A stretch of 64,000 bases of DNA. Origin: an uncultured Bacteroidia bacterium (GTDB lineage: Bacteria; Bacteroidota; Bacteroidia; Bacteroidales; ML635J-15). The notes beneath the pieces were generated by a model. That model was not told where the DNA came from. It was given only the letters and a program-made list of their open reading frames with translations, and did no database searches. The stretch covers positions 186,001 through 250,000 of the forward strand of contig CACYQN010000001.1 of assembly GCA_902776565.1 (NCBI GenBank). The letters are read 5' to 3'. Position numbers and translations under genes: made by a program. Shown piece after piece: positions 52,140-60,981 of this stretch; within the stretch, counting starts at the first letter, position 1, and each line of letters opens with the position of its first letter.

Positions 52140-52643
52140 TTATTGCTCCTGCTGGATTGTCTTTATGCTGTTGGTGATGGGCGCTTCTATTTGTTTGGCT
52201 ATGCATTCGGGGAAATCGGCGGTAGCCCATATCGTACTTTCTTTACCGGTAAACAACATCAGCCTTATGAAATACATCTCGTTGCCGTTGGCATCGTTGG
52301 ACTTGAACCTGCTTCTGTAGATAATAGCTTCGTTGCCGTCTTGCATTGTGGTGGCTTGCTTGTCAATTGGTTCAAGACCTTGTGCCTGCATGTATTTGTC
52401 TGTGATGGCCGATGTTATGCGTTTGAAGTTGCGGTTTGTGACTATATGTATTTGTATGGAGGTCATTGTGCCTTGGTGAAAAATCCTGTTGGAACTGGAG
52501 TCGTGTTCGAAGTGCTTTGGCGGGATTATTGAGATGCCGTGCAGTTTGACCCTCTGGACGATGGTGTCGTTTTGTGCGTTTGCCGGCAATATCGCAGCGA
52601 GCGCAAATGCTATTGCAAATAATATGTGGAGTATCCGTTTCAT
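52140..52643 (-). CDS. Secreted protein of unknown function
   Basis: This 167-residue protein has a signal peptide (M-K-R-I-L-H-I-L-F-A-I-A-F-A-L, cleavage near A-N-A-Q). The mature part is mixed alpha/beta, with G-I-S-I-I-P-P-K-H-F-E and a run R-L-M-L-F-T-G-K-E-S-T-I-W-A-T-A-D-F-P. This looks like the small periplasmic PsbP/Mog1-like proteins but not clearly enough to assign. The frame is open upstream to 52691, but the ATG at 52641-52643 starts a normal signal peptide. It is alone and minus strand, with a good promoter. Confidence 0.75.
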   Translation of the reverse strand: MKRILHILFAIAFALAAILPANAQNDTIVQRVKLHGISIIPPKHFEHDSSSNRIFHQGTMTSIQIHIVTNRNFKRITSAITDKYMQAQGLEPIDKQATTMQDGNEAIIYRSRFKSNDANGNEMYFIRLMLFTGKESTIWATADFPECIAKQIEAPITNSIKTIQQEQ

Positions 52644-52716
52644 TTCTTTTGCAAAAAAAAATATGGGCATCAAGCAAATACCCATACACAAAACTCTTAC
52701 TCAAAAACAATCGTCG

Positions 52717-52747
52717 CAAAGGTAATGCTTTTATTTTAATTAACAAT
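52717..52747 (-). promoter_or_regulatory. Promoter for the 52140-52643 gene
   Basis: The minus strand reads ATTG, 19 bases, TACCTTTG (plus-strand 52744-52747 and 52717-52724). Perfect -7 box, one mismatch upstream. Confidence 0.65.
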
Positions 52748-52935
52748 GGATTGTTAAAAAGATTTTTGCGAATATTTGGTTGTTTTATGTCTATATTGTT
52801 GATAATTAATGACTTGCTGATTGTGTTTGTTGCGCTTCGTTTAGACTGTATGTATTAAGTTTTTCTAAAAATATTAATAGGTGTGCTGTGGCTTGCTATA
52901 ATTATTTATTTTTGCGTAATAAAAATAAGCGAAAA

Positions 52936-55089
52936 ATGATAAGAAGAATTGTATTTGTAATTTCATTGTTGGCTTGCATGCTACCTTTTTATTTAGGTGC
53001 GCAGACCAAATCTTTTACAATTGATGATGCCGTAGTTGGCGTATGGCGCGAGTATTATCCCGAAATGATTTACGGGTTGCAAATCCGTCCCGATACAAAG
53101 ACTTGTACAAAGTGGGATGGTCGCGATTTTGTGGAATTTTCTTTCGACAAGAAGAAATCGTCGGTGTTGTTCACTCTTGGCGATTTGGTTTCGGAAATGA
53201 AAGCCAACGGCATTGAGCCGTCAAGGTCGTATCCTGGATACAAGTGGTTGAACAAGAATGAGATTGAAGTTAGTGTTGGCAACTCGGTTTGCGTGTTCGA
53301 TGTGGCTAAGAAGAAAATCAAGTCTGCTGCAAAATGCGACGATGATGTCGAAAATGCAACCTATTGTGCTGCAAATTCAAGTTTTGCATATACCGTTGAC
53401 AATAATCTTCTTGTGCGCACTGGCGACAAGGTTATGAAAGTTAGCGACGAAAAGGATAGCAATATAGTTTATGGTCAGACCGTTCACCGCAACGAGTTTG
53501 GTATCGACGGCGGAATATTCTGGTCGCCCAATGGCAACTATCTTGCATTTTATCGCAAGGACAACAGCAAGGTTTCCGATTACCCGATTGTCGATGTCAA
53601 CGAGCGTGTTGCAAAGATGGTTCCCGAAAAATACTGTATGGCTGGTATGGACAGCGAGGAGGTGACTGTTGGCGTGTTCGATATGAAAACGCAGAAGATT
53701 GTTTACCTTGATGTTGAAGGTCCTAAGGACCAGTTCCTTACTATGGTAACATGGAGTCCCGACGAGAAGTCGATTTATGTCGGGGTGCTAAATCGCGAGC
53801 AGAATCATTTGCAGATGCGTCGCTACAATGCCGCAACGGGAAAGTTCGAGAAGCTTCTGTTCGAGGAGAAGAACGACCGCTATGTTGAGCCTCAGCATCC
53901 GCTCACTTTCTTGCCCAACGACCCCGAAAAGTTCATCTACTGGTCGCGTAAGGACGGCTTCTGGCACTTATACCTATATAATATAGATGGCAAGCAGATT
54001 TCGCAGATTACTAAGGGCGACTTCGAAGTTCAGGAAATTTACGGCTTCGCAAACAAGAATCAGGACTTGATTATCAATGCAAACAAGGAAACTCCGATTG
54101 ACTTTACAATTTACAAGGTAAATATCGCTTCTGGCAATATGACACTTATTTCGGGCAACAGCGGAAAACACGATGCTATACTTTCCAATGATGGCGAATA
54201 TTTGGTCGATTCGTACGAATCAACCACCGTTCCGCGCGAATATGTGCTTTACCAGACATCTACGGGAAAGAAGGTTTCGACCTTGTTGACTGCAGAAAAT
54301 CCTCTTGCCGATTTCAAGATGCCGACATTGAAGATTGGAACACTCAAGGCCGACGATGGCAAGACCGACCTTTACTATCGTCTTATCACTCCGCCCGACT
54401 TTGACCCGAACAAGAAGTATCCTGCTATAGTTTATGTCTATGGCGGTCCTCACGCGCAGATGATTACAAATTCGCGTTTCGGTGGTGCTGCAGGCTGGGA
54501 TATGTATATGGCTCAGCAAGGCTATGTGATGTTTACTCTTGACAACCGCGGTTCGGCTAACCGTGGCTTCGAATTCGAAAGTTGCATACACAGGCAGCTC
54601 GGTACTGTTGAGACTCGCGACCAGTTGACCGGTGTTGAGTTCCTGCGTTCGCTCGGCTATGTCGATATGGACAGGCTTGGCGTTCACGGATGGAGCTTCG
54701 GCGGATTTATGACCACTACGCTTATGACCGACTGCGCCGACATATTCAAGGTAGGTGTGGCTGGCGGACCGGTTATCGACTGGAAATACTACGAGGTAAT
54801 GTATGGCGAACGCTATATGGACACTCCGCAGGAAAATCCCGAAGGTTACGAAAAGGCAAGTCTGCTCAACAAGACCGACAAGTTGAAAGGTCGCCTGATG
54901 ATTATCCACGGATGCATCGACCCGGTGGTGGTTTGGCAGCACAGTTTGCAGTTCCTCAACAAGTGCATCGAGAACAAGGTGCTGGTTGACTATTTCGTTT
55001 ACCCCAACCACGAGCACAATGTCCGCGGACTTGACAGGGTTCATCTGATGAGAACAATAACACGTTACTTCGACGACCATCTGAAATAG
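52936..55089 (+). CDS. Secreted S9 (DPP-IV family) serine peptidase
   Basis: This 717-residue protein has a signal peptide (M-I-R-R-I-V-F-V-I-S-L-L-A-C), an N-terminal beta-propeller (DPPIV_N, about 60-460) and a C-terminal alpha/beta hydrolase. The triad is Ser 587 in G-W-S-F-G-G, Asp 662 in G-C-I-D-P-V and His 694 in H-E-H-N-V. Spacings of 75 and 32 are close to those of DPP-IV. Such enzymes remove dipeptides after Pro or Ala from peptides in the periplasm, a step in amino acid and peptide use in asaccharolytic Bacteroidales. The upstream frame extends to 52888, but the ATG at 52936 fits. A -7 box TATTTTTG lies at 52908-52915. Confidence 0.93.
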   Translation: MIRRIVFVISLLACMLPFYLGAQTKSFTIDDAVVGVWREYYPEMIYGLQIRPDTKTCTKWDGRDFVEFSFDKKKSSVLFTLGDLVSEMKANGIEPSRSYPGYKWLNKNEIEVSVGNSVCVFDVAKKKIKSAAKCDDDVENATYCAANSSFAYTVDNNLLVRTGDKVMKVSDEKDSNIVYGQTVHRNEFGIDGGIFWSPNGNYLAFYRKDNSKVSDYPIVDVNERVAKMVPEKYCMAGMDSEEVTVGVFDMKTQKIVYLDVEGPKDQFLTMVTWSPDEKSIYVGVLNREQNHLQMRRYNAATGKFEKLLFEEKNDRYVEPQHPLTFLPNDPEKFIYWSRKDGFWHLYLYNIDGKQISQITKGDFEVQEIYGFANKNQDLIINANKETPIDFTIYKVNIASGNMTLISGNSGKHDAILSNDGEYLVDSYESTTVPREYVLYQTSTGKKVSTLLTAENPLADFKMPTLKIGTLKADDGKTDLYYRLITPPDFDPNKKYPAIVYVYGGPHAQMITNSRFGGAAGWDMYMAQQGYVMFTLDNRGSANRGFEFESCIHRQLGTVETRDQLTGVEFLRSLGYVDMDRLGVHGWSFGGFMTTTLMTDCADIFKVGVAGGPVIDWKYYEVMYGERYMDTPQENPEGYEKASLLNKTDKLKGRLMIIHGCIDPVVVWQHSLQFLNKCIENKVLVDYFVYPNHEHNVRGLDRVHLMRTITRYFDDHLK

Positions 55090-55100
55090 AGTTTTTGGTT

Positions 55101-57107
55101 ATGCAGTTACGAAGGATTGCGCTGATAGTAGTTTGTGTTGTAGCATCTATTGTCTCTTATTCGCAAGAAGATATTGTCTGTGGGCGTCCGGCAATTAAAT
55201 TTTATAATTTGCAGGAAGAAATTTTTGCTGGCGAAACATCTTCTTTTATCGCAAGGGTGCTGTCGTATGGTTATGTAGATACTCTTTGTGCCCTCGACTA
55301 TGTAATTTATCGGGATGAACAGCAGATAGGGCAGGTGAGTGACTATGGGGCTGTAAGTTTTTCCGTTAGAAGAAATGGAAGTTCCTATGAAAATGTGAAT
55401 ATTACCGAGGGCGCTGGACGGCTTGGTTTTCGTTATCTCGTTTTCGATGTGTATGCGGCTACGCTTGGCGTATTCGATGGGTATTGTCCTGGCAATTATA
55501 ATCCTAATAACCCCAATGGTGGCAGGAACAGACCATTTACATTCAATTATAGGATTGATGATTATGGCTTGTATCGGATTCATCTTATGATATCGAGATG
55601 TAGCAATGCGGGGAACGACCTGTACCAGAATTTTACTAGCATTCCCGATGCGGAAGGTTGCTGCGATGCTTCTTCTCATTCCGACAAGGCTTCGGGACAA
55701 TGCGACAATCCCGTTGTTATATATGAGTGCGATATGGTTTTTAATGTGGTGTCAACCAAGATATTGACCCAACCGCAAGGGGCATTGGTGTGTGCAGGAG
55801 AAAGCGTGCCAATGTCGGTGGTTGCCCAGACAAATTTGGAAACGGAACTTCAATATCAGTGGTATAAGGACGGAGAGCCGTTGTCGGGAGAAAATTCATC
55901 CGATTTTGTGGCTAACGGCGAGGGCGTTTACTATTGCGCCATAGACGATGGCCGCGAAGTGCGCTTTAGCGATGAGGCTGTGGTGGCATATCGCACGGTT
56001 GATGTCGATACGGTACGGTATATTTGCAACGGCATGGAGAGTTTGGAAATTGTTTTGCCTGAATGCGATTCATATTTGTGGCAGGATGGTACGACGGATG
56101 CTTCTATTGTAATTGAAAGCGTTGGTACTTATAGTGTTACGCTTACGGATGCTGGTTGCGTATTTGAAAGGGATATTGCAGTTTCGGAAACTCCAGACTA
56201 CAATTTGATAGCTATTGATTCTGCATTTTTCTGCTATAATGATAGTTTGCAGGTTGAACTTGCTTCTGCAAATTTGTATGATGTTGTGTGGAACGGGAAT
56301 CCAGAGTGCAACCAAAATCCTTTTGTGGTTCGCGAAAGCGGAACTTATACGGTCGTGGCTTATGAAGGAGGTTGCCAGTTTGTGGATACGTTGGTTGCTG
56401 TGCGTGGCGAAAATGTAAACCTTGTGGCTGAAGATACGATTAGACATTGCTACGGTGGGCTTTGGGTTAGCCTTTCGGTTGACAATGCAACAAATATTGT
56501 ATGGTGCGGAGGATTGGTTGAAGGGGATTCGATTATCATTGGTTCTCAGCTGGCATATTATGATGTTTCTGCTGTCGTTGACGGCTGTACATATACAGAT
56601 ATGTTTGTCGAAATAGGCGATGCCTATCCTAATACTAGGTTGGAGAATAATACATATTTGTATGAGATACAGGATGTTGATACTGTGATTACTATTGTTG
56701 CTAATGACGATTATGACTACTTGTGGGGTAACGGCAGTACGGAAAATTATTTTGCCATATCATGCGATACCATTGAATTGCCGTATTCGGAAGAGGTGAA
56801 TTATACTGTTACCTCGGAGATGGGCTGTGAATATGAAGGGAGTTTTCTCCTGACTATCGTACAGCCTGTTGTTGTGTCCGATTTTGAATGTCGGGCATGG
56901 AGTGTCGCCCCGAATCCTAGCGACGGTAGGTTCAGAATCGTTGGCAAGGAGTTCGACAGTGCGGAATTGTATGCTGCCGACGGACGGATGATTTGTACTG
57001 TTGATGACGCAAGTTGCGACTTCGGATATTTGTCTGCTGGCTTATATTATATAAAGGTATATATTGGAGAAATGTTTGAGTTCATCAGGATTTCCATTGT
57101 GAAGTAG
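55101..57107 (+). CDS. Secreted protein with T9SS type A C-terminus and an unnamed N-terminal domain
   Basis: This is a 668-residue protein. After the signal peptide (to about Y-S-Q-E) there is a domain (about residues 20-210) with L-C-A-L-D-Y-V-I, D-Y-G-A-V-S-F-S-V-R, A-A-T-L-G-V-F-D and G-G-R-N-R-P-F. It occurs twice more in the next protein. An Ig-like domain (L-Q-Y-Q-W-Y-K-D-G-E, 250-300) and several gliding-type beta domains follow. The end is a type A sorting domain with S-V-A-P-N-P-S-D-G-R-F-R-I-V-G and A-G-L-Y-Y-I-K-V-Y. It begins 11 bases after the S9 peptidase stop, so it may be co-transcribed. The ATG at 55101 is preferred over an upstream TTG. Function unknown. Confidence 0.85.
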   Translation: MQLRRIALIVVCVVASIVSYSQEDIVCGRPAIKFYNLQEEIFAGETSSFIARVLSYGYVDTLCALDYVIYRDEQQIGQVSDYGAVSFSVRRNGSSYENVNITEGAGRLGFRYLVFDVYAATLGVFDGYCPGNYNPNNPNGGRNRPFTFNYRIDDYGLYRIHLMISRCSNAGNDLYQNFTSIPDAEGCCDASSHSDKASGQCDNPVVIYECDMVFNVVSTKILTQPQGALVCAGESVPMSVVAQTNLETELQYQWYKDGEPLSGENSSDFVANGEGVYYCAIDDGREVRFSDEAVVAYRTVDVDTVRYICNGMESLEIVLPECDSYLWQDGTTDASIVIESVGTYSVTLTDAGCVFERDIAVSETPDYNLIAIDSAFFCYNDSLQVELASANLYDVVWNGNPECNQNPFVVRESGTYTVVAYEGGCQFVDTLVAVRGENVNLVAEDTIRHCYGGLWVSLSVDNATNIVWCGGLVEGDSIIIGSQLAYYDVSAVVDGCTYTDMFVEIGDAYPNTRLENNTYLYEIQDVDTVITIVANDDYDYLWGNGSTENYFAISCDTIELPYSEEVNYTVTSEMGCEYEGSFLLTIVQPVVVSDFECRAWSVAPNPSDGRFRIVGKEFDSAELYAADGRMICTVDDASCDFGYLSAGLYYIKVYIGEMFEFIRISIVK

Positions 57108-57383
57108 TTCTTGTAATGCTCTTGTTGTTAATATAATAGTGTTAGACGGTTAATAATTTTTTTGCATTGATTGAATAAGATTTTTTTATTTCAATAAAAA
57201 GTATTTTCTTTGTCTGGTTTTTTGTAATTGTGGTAAATGTACCCATATTGCAGAAGATTGTGGTTATAAATTTATGTATAACAGGATTTTAGAACATAAT
57301 TGTAAATTAAGTACGAGCGTGCATTTAACCGAGGACGATGCGCGTTTTCAAGGAATTTATGTCTTCGATTTTTCAGAATTGTT

Positions 57384-59765
57384 ATGAGAAGAAGTTTTAT
57401 TTTGATTTGCGTGGCATTGTTCTTGTCAATGTTTGCCAATGCCCAGTCTCCTACGATTACATTTAGTAATTTAGCAGACAAGTATGCACCTGGGTTCCCT
57501 GCAGATGTAACTATGCGTCTGAACTCCAATGGTTGTGATGTTGACCAGTTGTGTATGATTAGCTACGAGATTAAGAGAAATGGAGTTGTTGTTGAGAACA
57601 TTGAAGACTACGGCTCTGTGCGCTATGGCGTGCGTCTTGCTAGCGACAGCATTATTTATCGTGATGTTACAAGTGGACATGGACTCATGTCGATTTCTGT
57701 TACATACGATGGTGTGGACTATAATGTAAATGCATTTACATTAGGTATATTTGACAGCAATTCCTGTGTTAACAGAAACCGTCCGGTTGAAGTTTGGACA
57801 AAGTTCGATAGCATTGGTACTTATAGCATTGACTTTGAATTGCATAAGGCAACTGTAGAAAATGATGCTTTTATTTTGGCAACAGGTACTACTTTTGTTG
57901 ACTGCAATAGCGTTTCTCACGCTGATGCAATCGCAGCTCCCGAATATGCAACTATAGGCGACTTGCTCGTGTCGGGTACTGAAACCGTAAATGTAGTTCC
58001 TTCGTACGCAATAACATTTGTCGGTCTTGACGAAAATGATGAGGTTACAGCTTTGCCTCCTGCAAGAGTCGATTCTATCATGCAGGGCGACGACTATGTA
58101 TTCAGCATCACACCGTCACAATGCAAGACTGTTGCTTCTGTAACAGTAGGCGAGGAGACGTTGACCGCAACTGAAGGTATGTACACAATTGCAAATGTTC
58201 AGTCTGATACAACAATCACGGTAGCGTTTGACATCATAAAGCACACATTGACAATGACTGCTGGCGCAAACGGTAGCGTTGCAGAGTCGGAGGCTGAAGT
58301 TGACTGCGGAACCGACTACACTGTTACATTTGTTCCTAATTCAGGATACAAACTCGGTGCTGTTACTCTTGACGGAGAACCCGTTACTGAAGGAATTAGC
58401 GGAAATAGCTATACAATAAGCAACGTGCTCGCAGACCATACTATACACGGTGAATTTATTGAGTTCAGAGGTCCTTATGCAGAGTATGTAAATCTTGAGA
58501 GCAACTATGAAGTTGGCGATACAATTGACTTCTCGGTGAAGATGCATGCAAACTGTATGTACGAGAACCTTTGCGCTGTAGGATATGAACTTATATATTG
58601 GAACACAGATACAACTAGTACAGTTGTCGCTGATGCAACAAGATACGGTGTTTTCTCATACAATGTAAATGTAACCGATGATTCTTTCGTTGGCAATTCG
58701 ATTTCCAATGGTTCTGGTAATATAACCTATACTGCTGAATACGAAAATACAACTTACAATGTAGGTGCATTTACATTGGGTCTTTTTGATGCAGAGGCTG
58801 GCAGAGACAGAACTGTTGACTACAATATGATTTTCACAACTAGCGGTCATTACCAGTTCAAGACCACTTTGTTCACCTGTGCAAATGGTGGCGATGTAAT
58901 CGGTTCGTCTTTCGAAGTAGCTAATTGCGACGACCTCACTCACTATGACAGGGTTGCCGAAACTTGCTCGAATCCTCGCGAAGCTAACGTTATCGTTCAG
59001 GACATAAATATTACTGGTGCAACAATTCATACTGTAACTGCTACTGTATTGGGCGGTCACGGAACTGTATCACCAAGCGGAACTGTAATCTACGAAGCTG
59101 GTGAAGATGTTGATGTCGTATTTACTCCGGAAGAATACTATGCTTTGGATACTGTGATGGTTAATGGAATTATGAGGTATCCTTCAATTTCTGGCGTAGA
59201 ATATATCGTTGATAATGTTTATTCAATTGAAAATATTTCAGAAAACTACAATATTACAGTTAAGTTCAAGGATGTTAGACCTTACTATACTGTTCACGTA
59301 GAGATTGCTACTGCTGGCGGTACTGTAACACCAAAGGATACTTCAGTAGTTATTGGCTCGGATGTTACACTTAGGGTTTCTCCTAATGATGGTTACCATA
59401 TCTCGCAGCTTAGTATAGATGGAAATATTGTCGCAGATTATGCTTCTCGCGAAATTATCTTCCGCGACATTCACGAAGACCATGAAGTTTCAATCTCTTT
59501 CTTCCCCAACTCTGTTGAAGAAAATATGTTTGCAAACTTGAGCATCTACCCGAATCCAAACAATGGTCAGTTCACTGTAAGTTCTGACGATTTTGATGGC
59601 GATGTGACCTTCCAGATATTCAGCGTAAGCGGTGCTATGATGGACGAAAGGATGGTTAACGGAGAAAAGACTGTAAGCTTCGACAAGTCGTTGCCTGCAG
59701 GTACTTACTTCTTGAGAATCATCGCTGGCGAAAAGGTTGCTACAAGAAAGCTCGTAGTAGAATAA
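57384..59765 (+). CDS. Secreted repeat protein with T9SS type A C-terminus
   Basis: This 793-residue protein has a signal peptide (to about N-A-Q-S) and two copies of the unnamed domain of the previous gene (about 23-185 and 360-530), with L-C-M-I-S-Y-E-I, D-Y-G-S-V-R-Y-G-V-R and V-N-A-F-T-L-G-I-F-D. Between and after them are InlB B-repeat-like modules (G-A-N-G-S-V-A-E and V-T-F-V-P-N-S-G-Y-K-L-G). The C-terminus is a type A sorting domain (L-S-I-Y-P-N-P-N-N-G-Q-F and A-G-T-Y-F-L-R-I-I). No enzyme motif is seen. It is probably a surface protein. The gap 57108-57383 shows no terminator or repeat, so the two genes may be transcribed together. Confidence 0.85.
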   Translation: MRRSFILICVALFLSMFANAQSPTITFSNLADKYAPGFPADVTMRLNSNGCDVDQLCMISYEIKRNGVVVENIEDYGSVRYGVRLASDSIIYRDVTSGHGLMSISVTYDGVDYNVNAFTLGIFDSNSCVNRNRPVEVWTKFDSIGTYSIDFELHKATVENDAFILATGTTFVDCNSVSHADAIAAPEYATIGDLLVSGTETVNVVPSYAITFVGLDENDEVTALPPARVDSIMQGDDYVFSITPSQCKTVASVTVGEETLTATEGMYTIANVQSDTTITVAFDIIKHTLTMTAGANGSVAESEAEVDCGTDYTVTFVPNSGYKLGAVTLDGEPVTEGISGNSYTISNVLADHTIHGEFIEFRGPYAEYVNLESNYEVGDTIDFSVKMHANCMYENLCAVGYELIYWNTDTTSTVVADATRYGVFSYNVNVTDDSFVGNSISNGSGNITYTAEYENTTYNVGAFTLGLFDAEAGRDRTVDYNMIFTTSGHYQFKTTLFTCANGGDVIGSSFEVANCDDLTHYDRVAETCSNPREANVIVQDINITGATIHTVTATVLGGHGTVSPSGTVIYEAGEDVDVVFTPEEYYALDTVMVNGIMRYPSISGVEYIVDNVYSIENISENYNITVKFKDVRPYYTVHVEIATAGGTVTPKDTSVVIGSDVTLRVSPNDGYHISQLSIDGNIVADYASREIIFRDIHEDHEVSISFFPNSVEENMFANLSIYPNPNNGQFTVSSDDFDGDVTFQIFSVSGAMMDERMVNGEKTVSFDKSLPAGTYFLRIIAGEKVATRKLVVE

Positions 59766-59784
59766 TACTTATTTCATAACATAG

Positions 59785-59817
59785 GAAGGGAGTTCGGGAG
59801 AACTCCTTTCTTTTTTT
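59785..59817 (+). terminator. Intrinsic terminator after the 57384-59765 gene
   Basis: GAAGGGAGTTC (59785-59795) pairs with GAACTCCTTTC (59800-59810) with one wobble pair, followed by seven T. Confidence 0.88.
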
Positions 59818-59853
59818 GTTTGATAAGTGTTGTTAATAAAAATCAATTTTTTA

Positions 59854-59885
59854 TTTGTATAACCGAAAATTCATTTATAATTTTG
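59854..59885 (+). promoter_or_regulatory. Promoter for the small lipoprotein and barrel-like genes
   Basis: TTTG at 59854-59857, 20 bases, TAATTTTG at 59878-59885: both boxes perfect. The ATG at 59906 is 20 bases downstream. Confidence 0.78.
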
Positions 59886-59905
59886 TGTCATAAAATATTC
59901 AGGTT

Positions 59906-60040
59906 ATGAAAAAGTTTATAGTCATATTGTTGACGACTTTGTTTGCTTTAGGCTTGTTAGCTTCTTGCAATTCGGTTCAGAATTGTCCAGCATATAGCGA
60001 TGCTTCTCAGGTTGAAACCGAAAATGTAGAGGTCGCTTAA
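59906..60040 (+). CDS. 44-residue small lipoprotein
   Basis: The ORF starts M-K-K-F-I-V-I-L-L-T-T-L-F-A-L-G-L-L-A-S-C, a full lipoprotein signal with lipobox L-A-S-C. The mature peptide is only about 24 residues, with N-C-P-A-Y-S followed by an acidic tail. I recall similar tiny lipoproteins with a C-P-A-Y motif in Bacteroidales, of unknown role. It has a consensus promoter and lies 37 bases before the next gene, so they are probably co-transcribed. The good signal peptide, promoter and spacing support it as real. Confidence 0.78.
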   Translation: MKKFIVILLTTLFALGLLASCNSVQNCPAYSDASQVETENVEVA

Positions 60041-60077
60041 TTTGTTTCAAGGCAAATCTTTGTTTTTATGCGGTATT

Positions 60078-60902
60078 ATGACTGTGGTTAGGAAAATCAT
60101 AGTGCTGTTTTTTTTTGTTGTATGGCTATGTCCCTCAATTTTCTCCCAGGGGGAGTTCGCCGACGATAGGGAGGCTTCCAAGTATAATGTAAACCAGTTT
60201 GGCGCAAAGATTAATACCAATGGCTTTGGTTTCATGTACACCTTCGCACAGAGGGTAAACTATAAGTTGCGCCGTAACTATGAGGTCGAGTACGATTATG
60301 TCAAGAGCCTGAAGGAAGTGAAGATGATAAATACCTATTTCTCCCCGCGTTTCTCCAATATTAAGAGATTCATTCTGGGAAAGGAGAACTCGGTGCATAA
60401 TCTTAGGCTTGGATATGGGTACAACTGGATGATTTTCGACAAGCGCGACAAGAACAGTGTGTCGATTCATCTTCAGGCAAATGTTGGTTTCTCGTTCGCT
60501 TTCGAAAAGCCAATATATTATGAAATGGTTGATAGTGTAGTCGTCGTAAATGATACTGCCAACTATTATTATAGTTCTCATAAGTTTGATGACTATTATT
60601 CGGGGAAAGTGTATGATATTATAACAAAGTCGTCATTTTCTAAAGGACTGAATGAGATAAAGGTTCGTCCTGGCAATTACATAAAGCTTGACTTTTCGTT
60701 CGACTTTGCCCAGAATTCGATGCTGGTAAGCGCGATAGAAGTTGGCGCTATTGTCGATTTTTACTATTTGCCTGTCACAATAATGCACGACCAGCCACAT
60801 CACTTCATGTGGTCGATGTACCTTGCATACCAGTTCGGACGTAAGTACAACCCTAATATCAACCGCGAGTACAGGCGCGAACAAAGGAAATCTGGAAATT
60901 AA
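60078..60902 (+). CDS. Probable outer-membrane or envelope protein of unknown function
   Basis: This 274-residue protein has a signal peptide (I-I-V-L-F-F-F-V-V-W-L-C-P-S, cleavage near F-S-Q-G). The mature sequence has alternating hydrophobic strands rich in Tyr and Phe (Y-K-L-R-R-N-Y-E-V-E-Y-D, H-N-L-R-L-G-Y-G-Y-N-W-M, A-N-V-G-F-S-F-A-F-E-K), ending in a basic tail R-E-Y-R-R-E-Q-R. This suggests a beta-barrel or similar envelope protein. The frame begins earlier at a TTG, but the ATG at 60078 gives a standard signal. It follows the small lipoprotein gene and shares its promoter. Function not known. Confidence 0.75.
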   Translation: MTVVRKIIVLFFFVVWLCPSIFSQGEFADDREASKYNVNQFGAKINTNGFGFMYTFAQRVNYKLRRNYEVEYDYVKSLKEVKMINTYFSPRFSNIKRFILGKENSVHNLRLGYGYNWMIFDKRDKNSVSIHLQANVGFSFAFEKPIYYEMVDSVVVVNDTANYYYSSHKFDDYYSGKVYDIITKSSFSKGLNEIKVRPGNYIKLDFSFDFAQNSMLVSAIEVGAIVDFYYLPVTIMHDQPHHFMWSMYLAYQFGRKYNPNINREYRREQRKSGN

Positions 60903-60981
60903 ATTTGTTGATAAGTTTATGCTTTAGGATGCCATTGCTATGGCGTTTCATTAGTATTTTTGTCATCGAGAAAAATTGACG

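Noticed and set aside
54220..55080. 286-codon minus-strand open frame inside the S9 peptidase gene
   Set aside because: Antisense to the catalytic domain of a conserved peptidase, no start context or motif.
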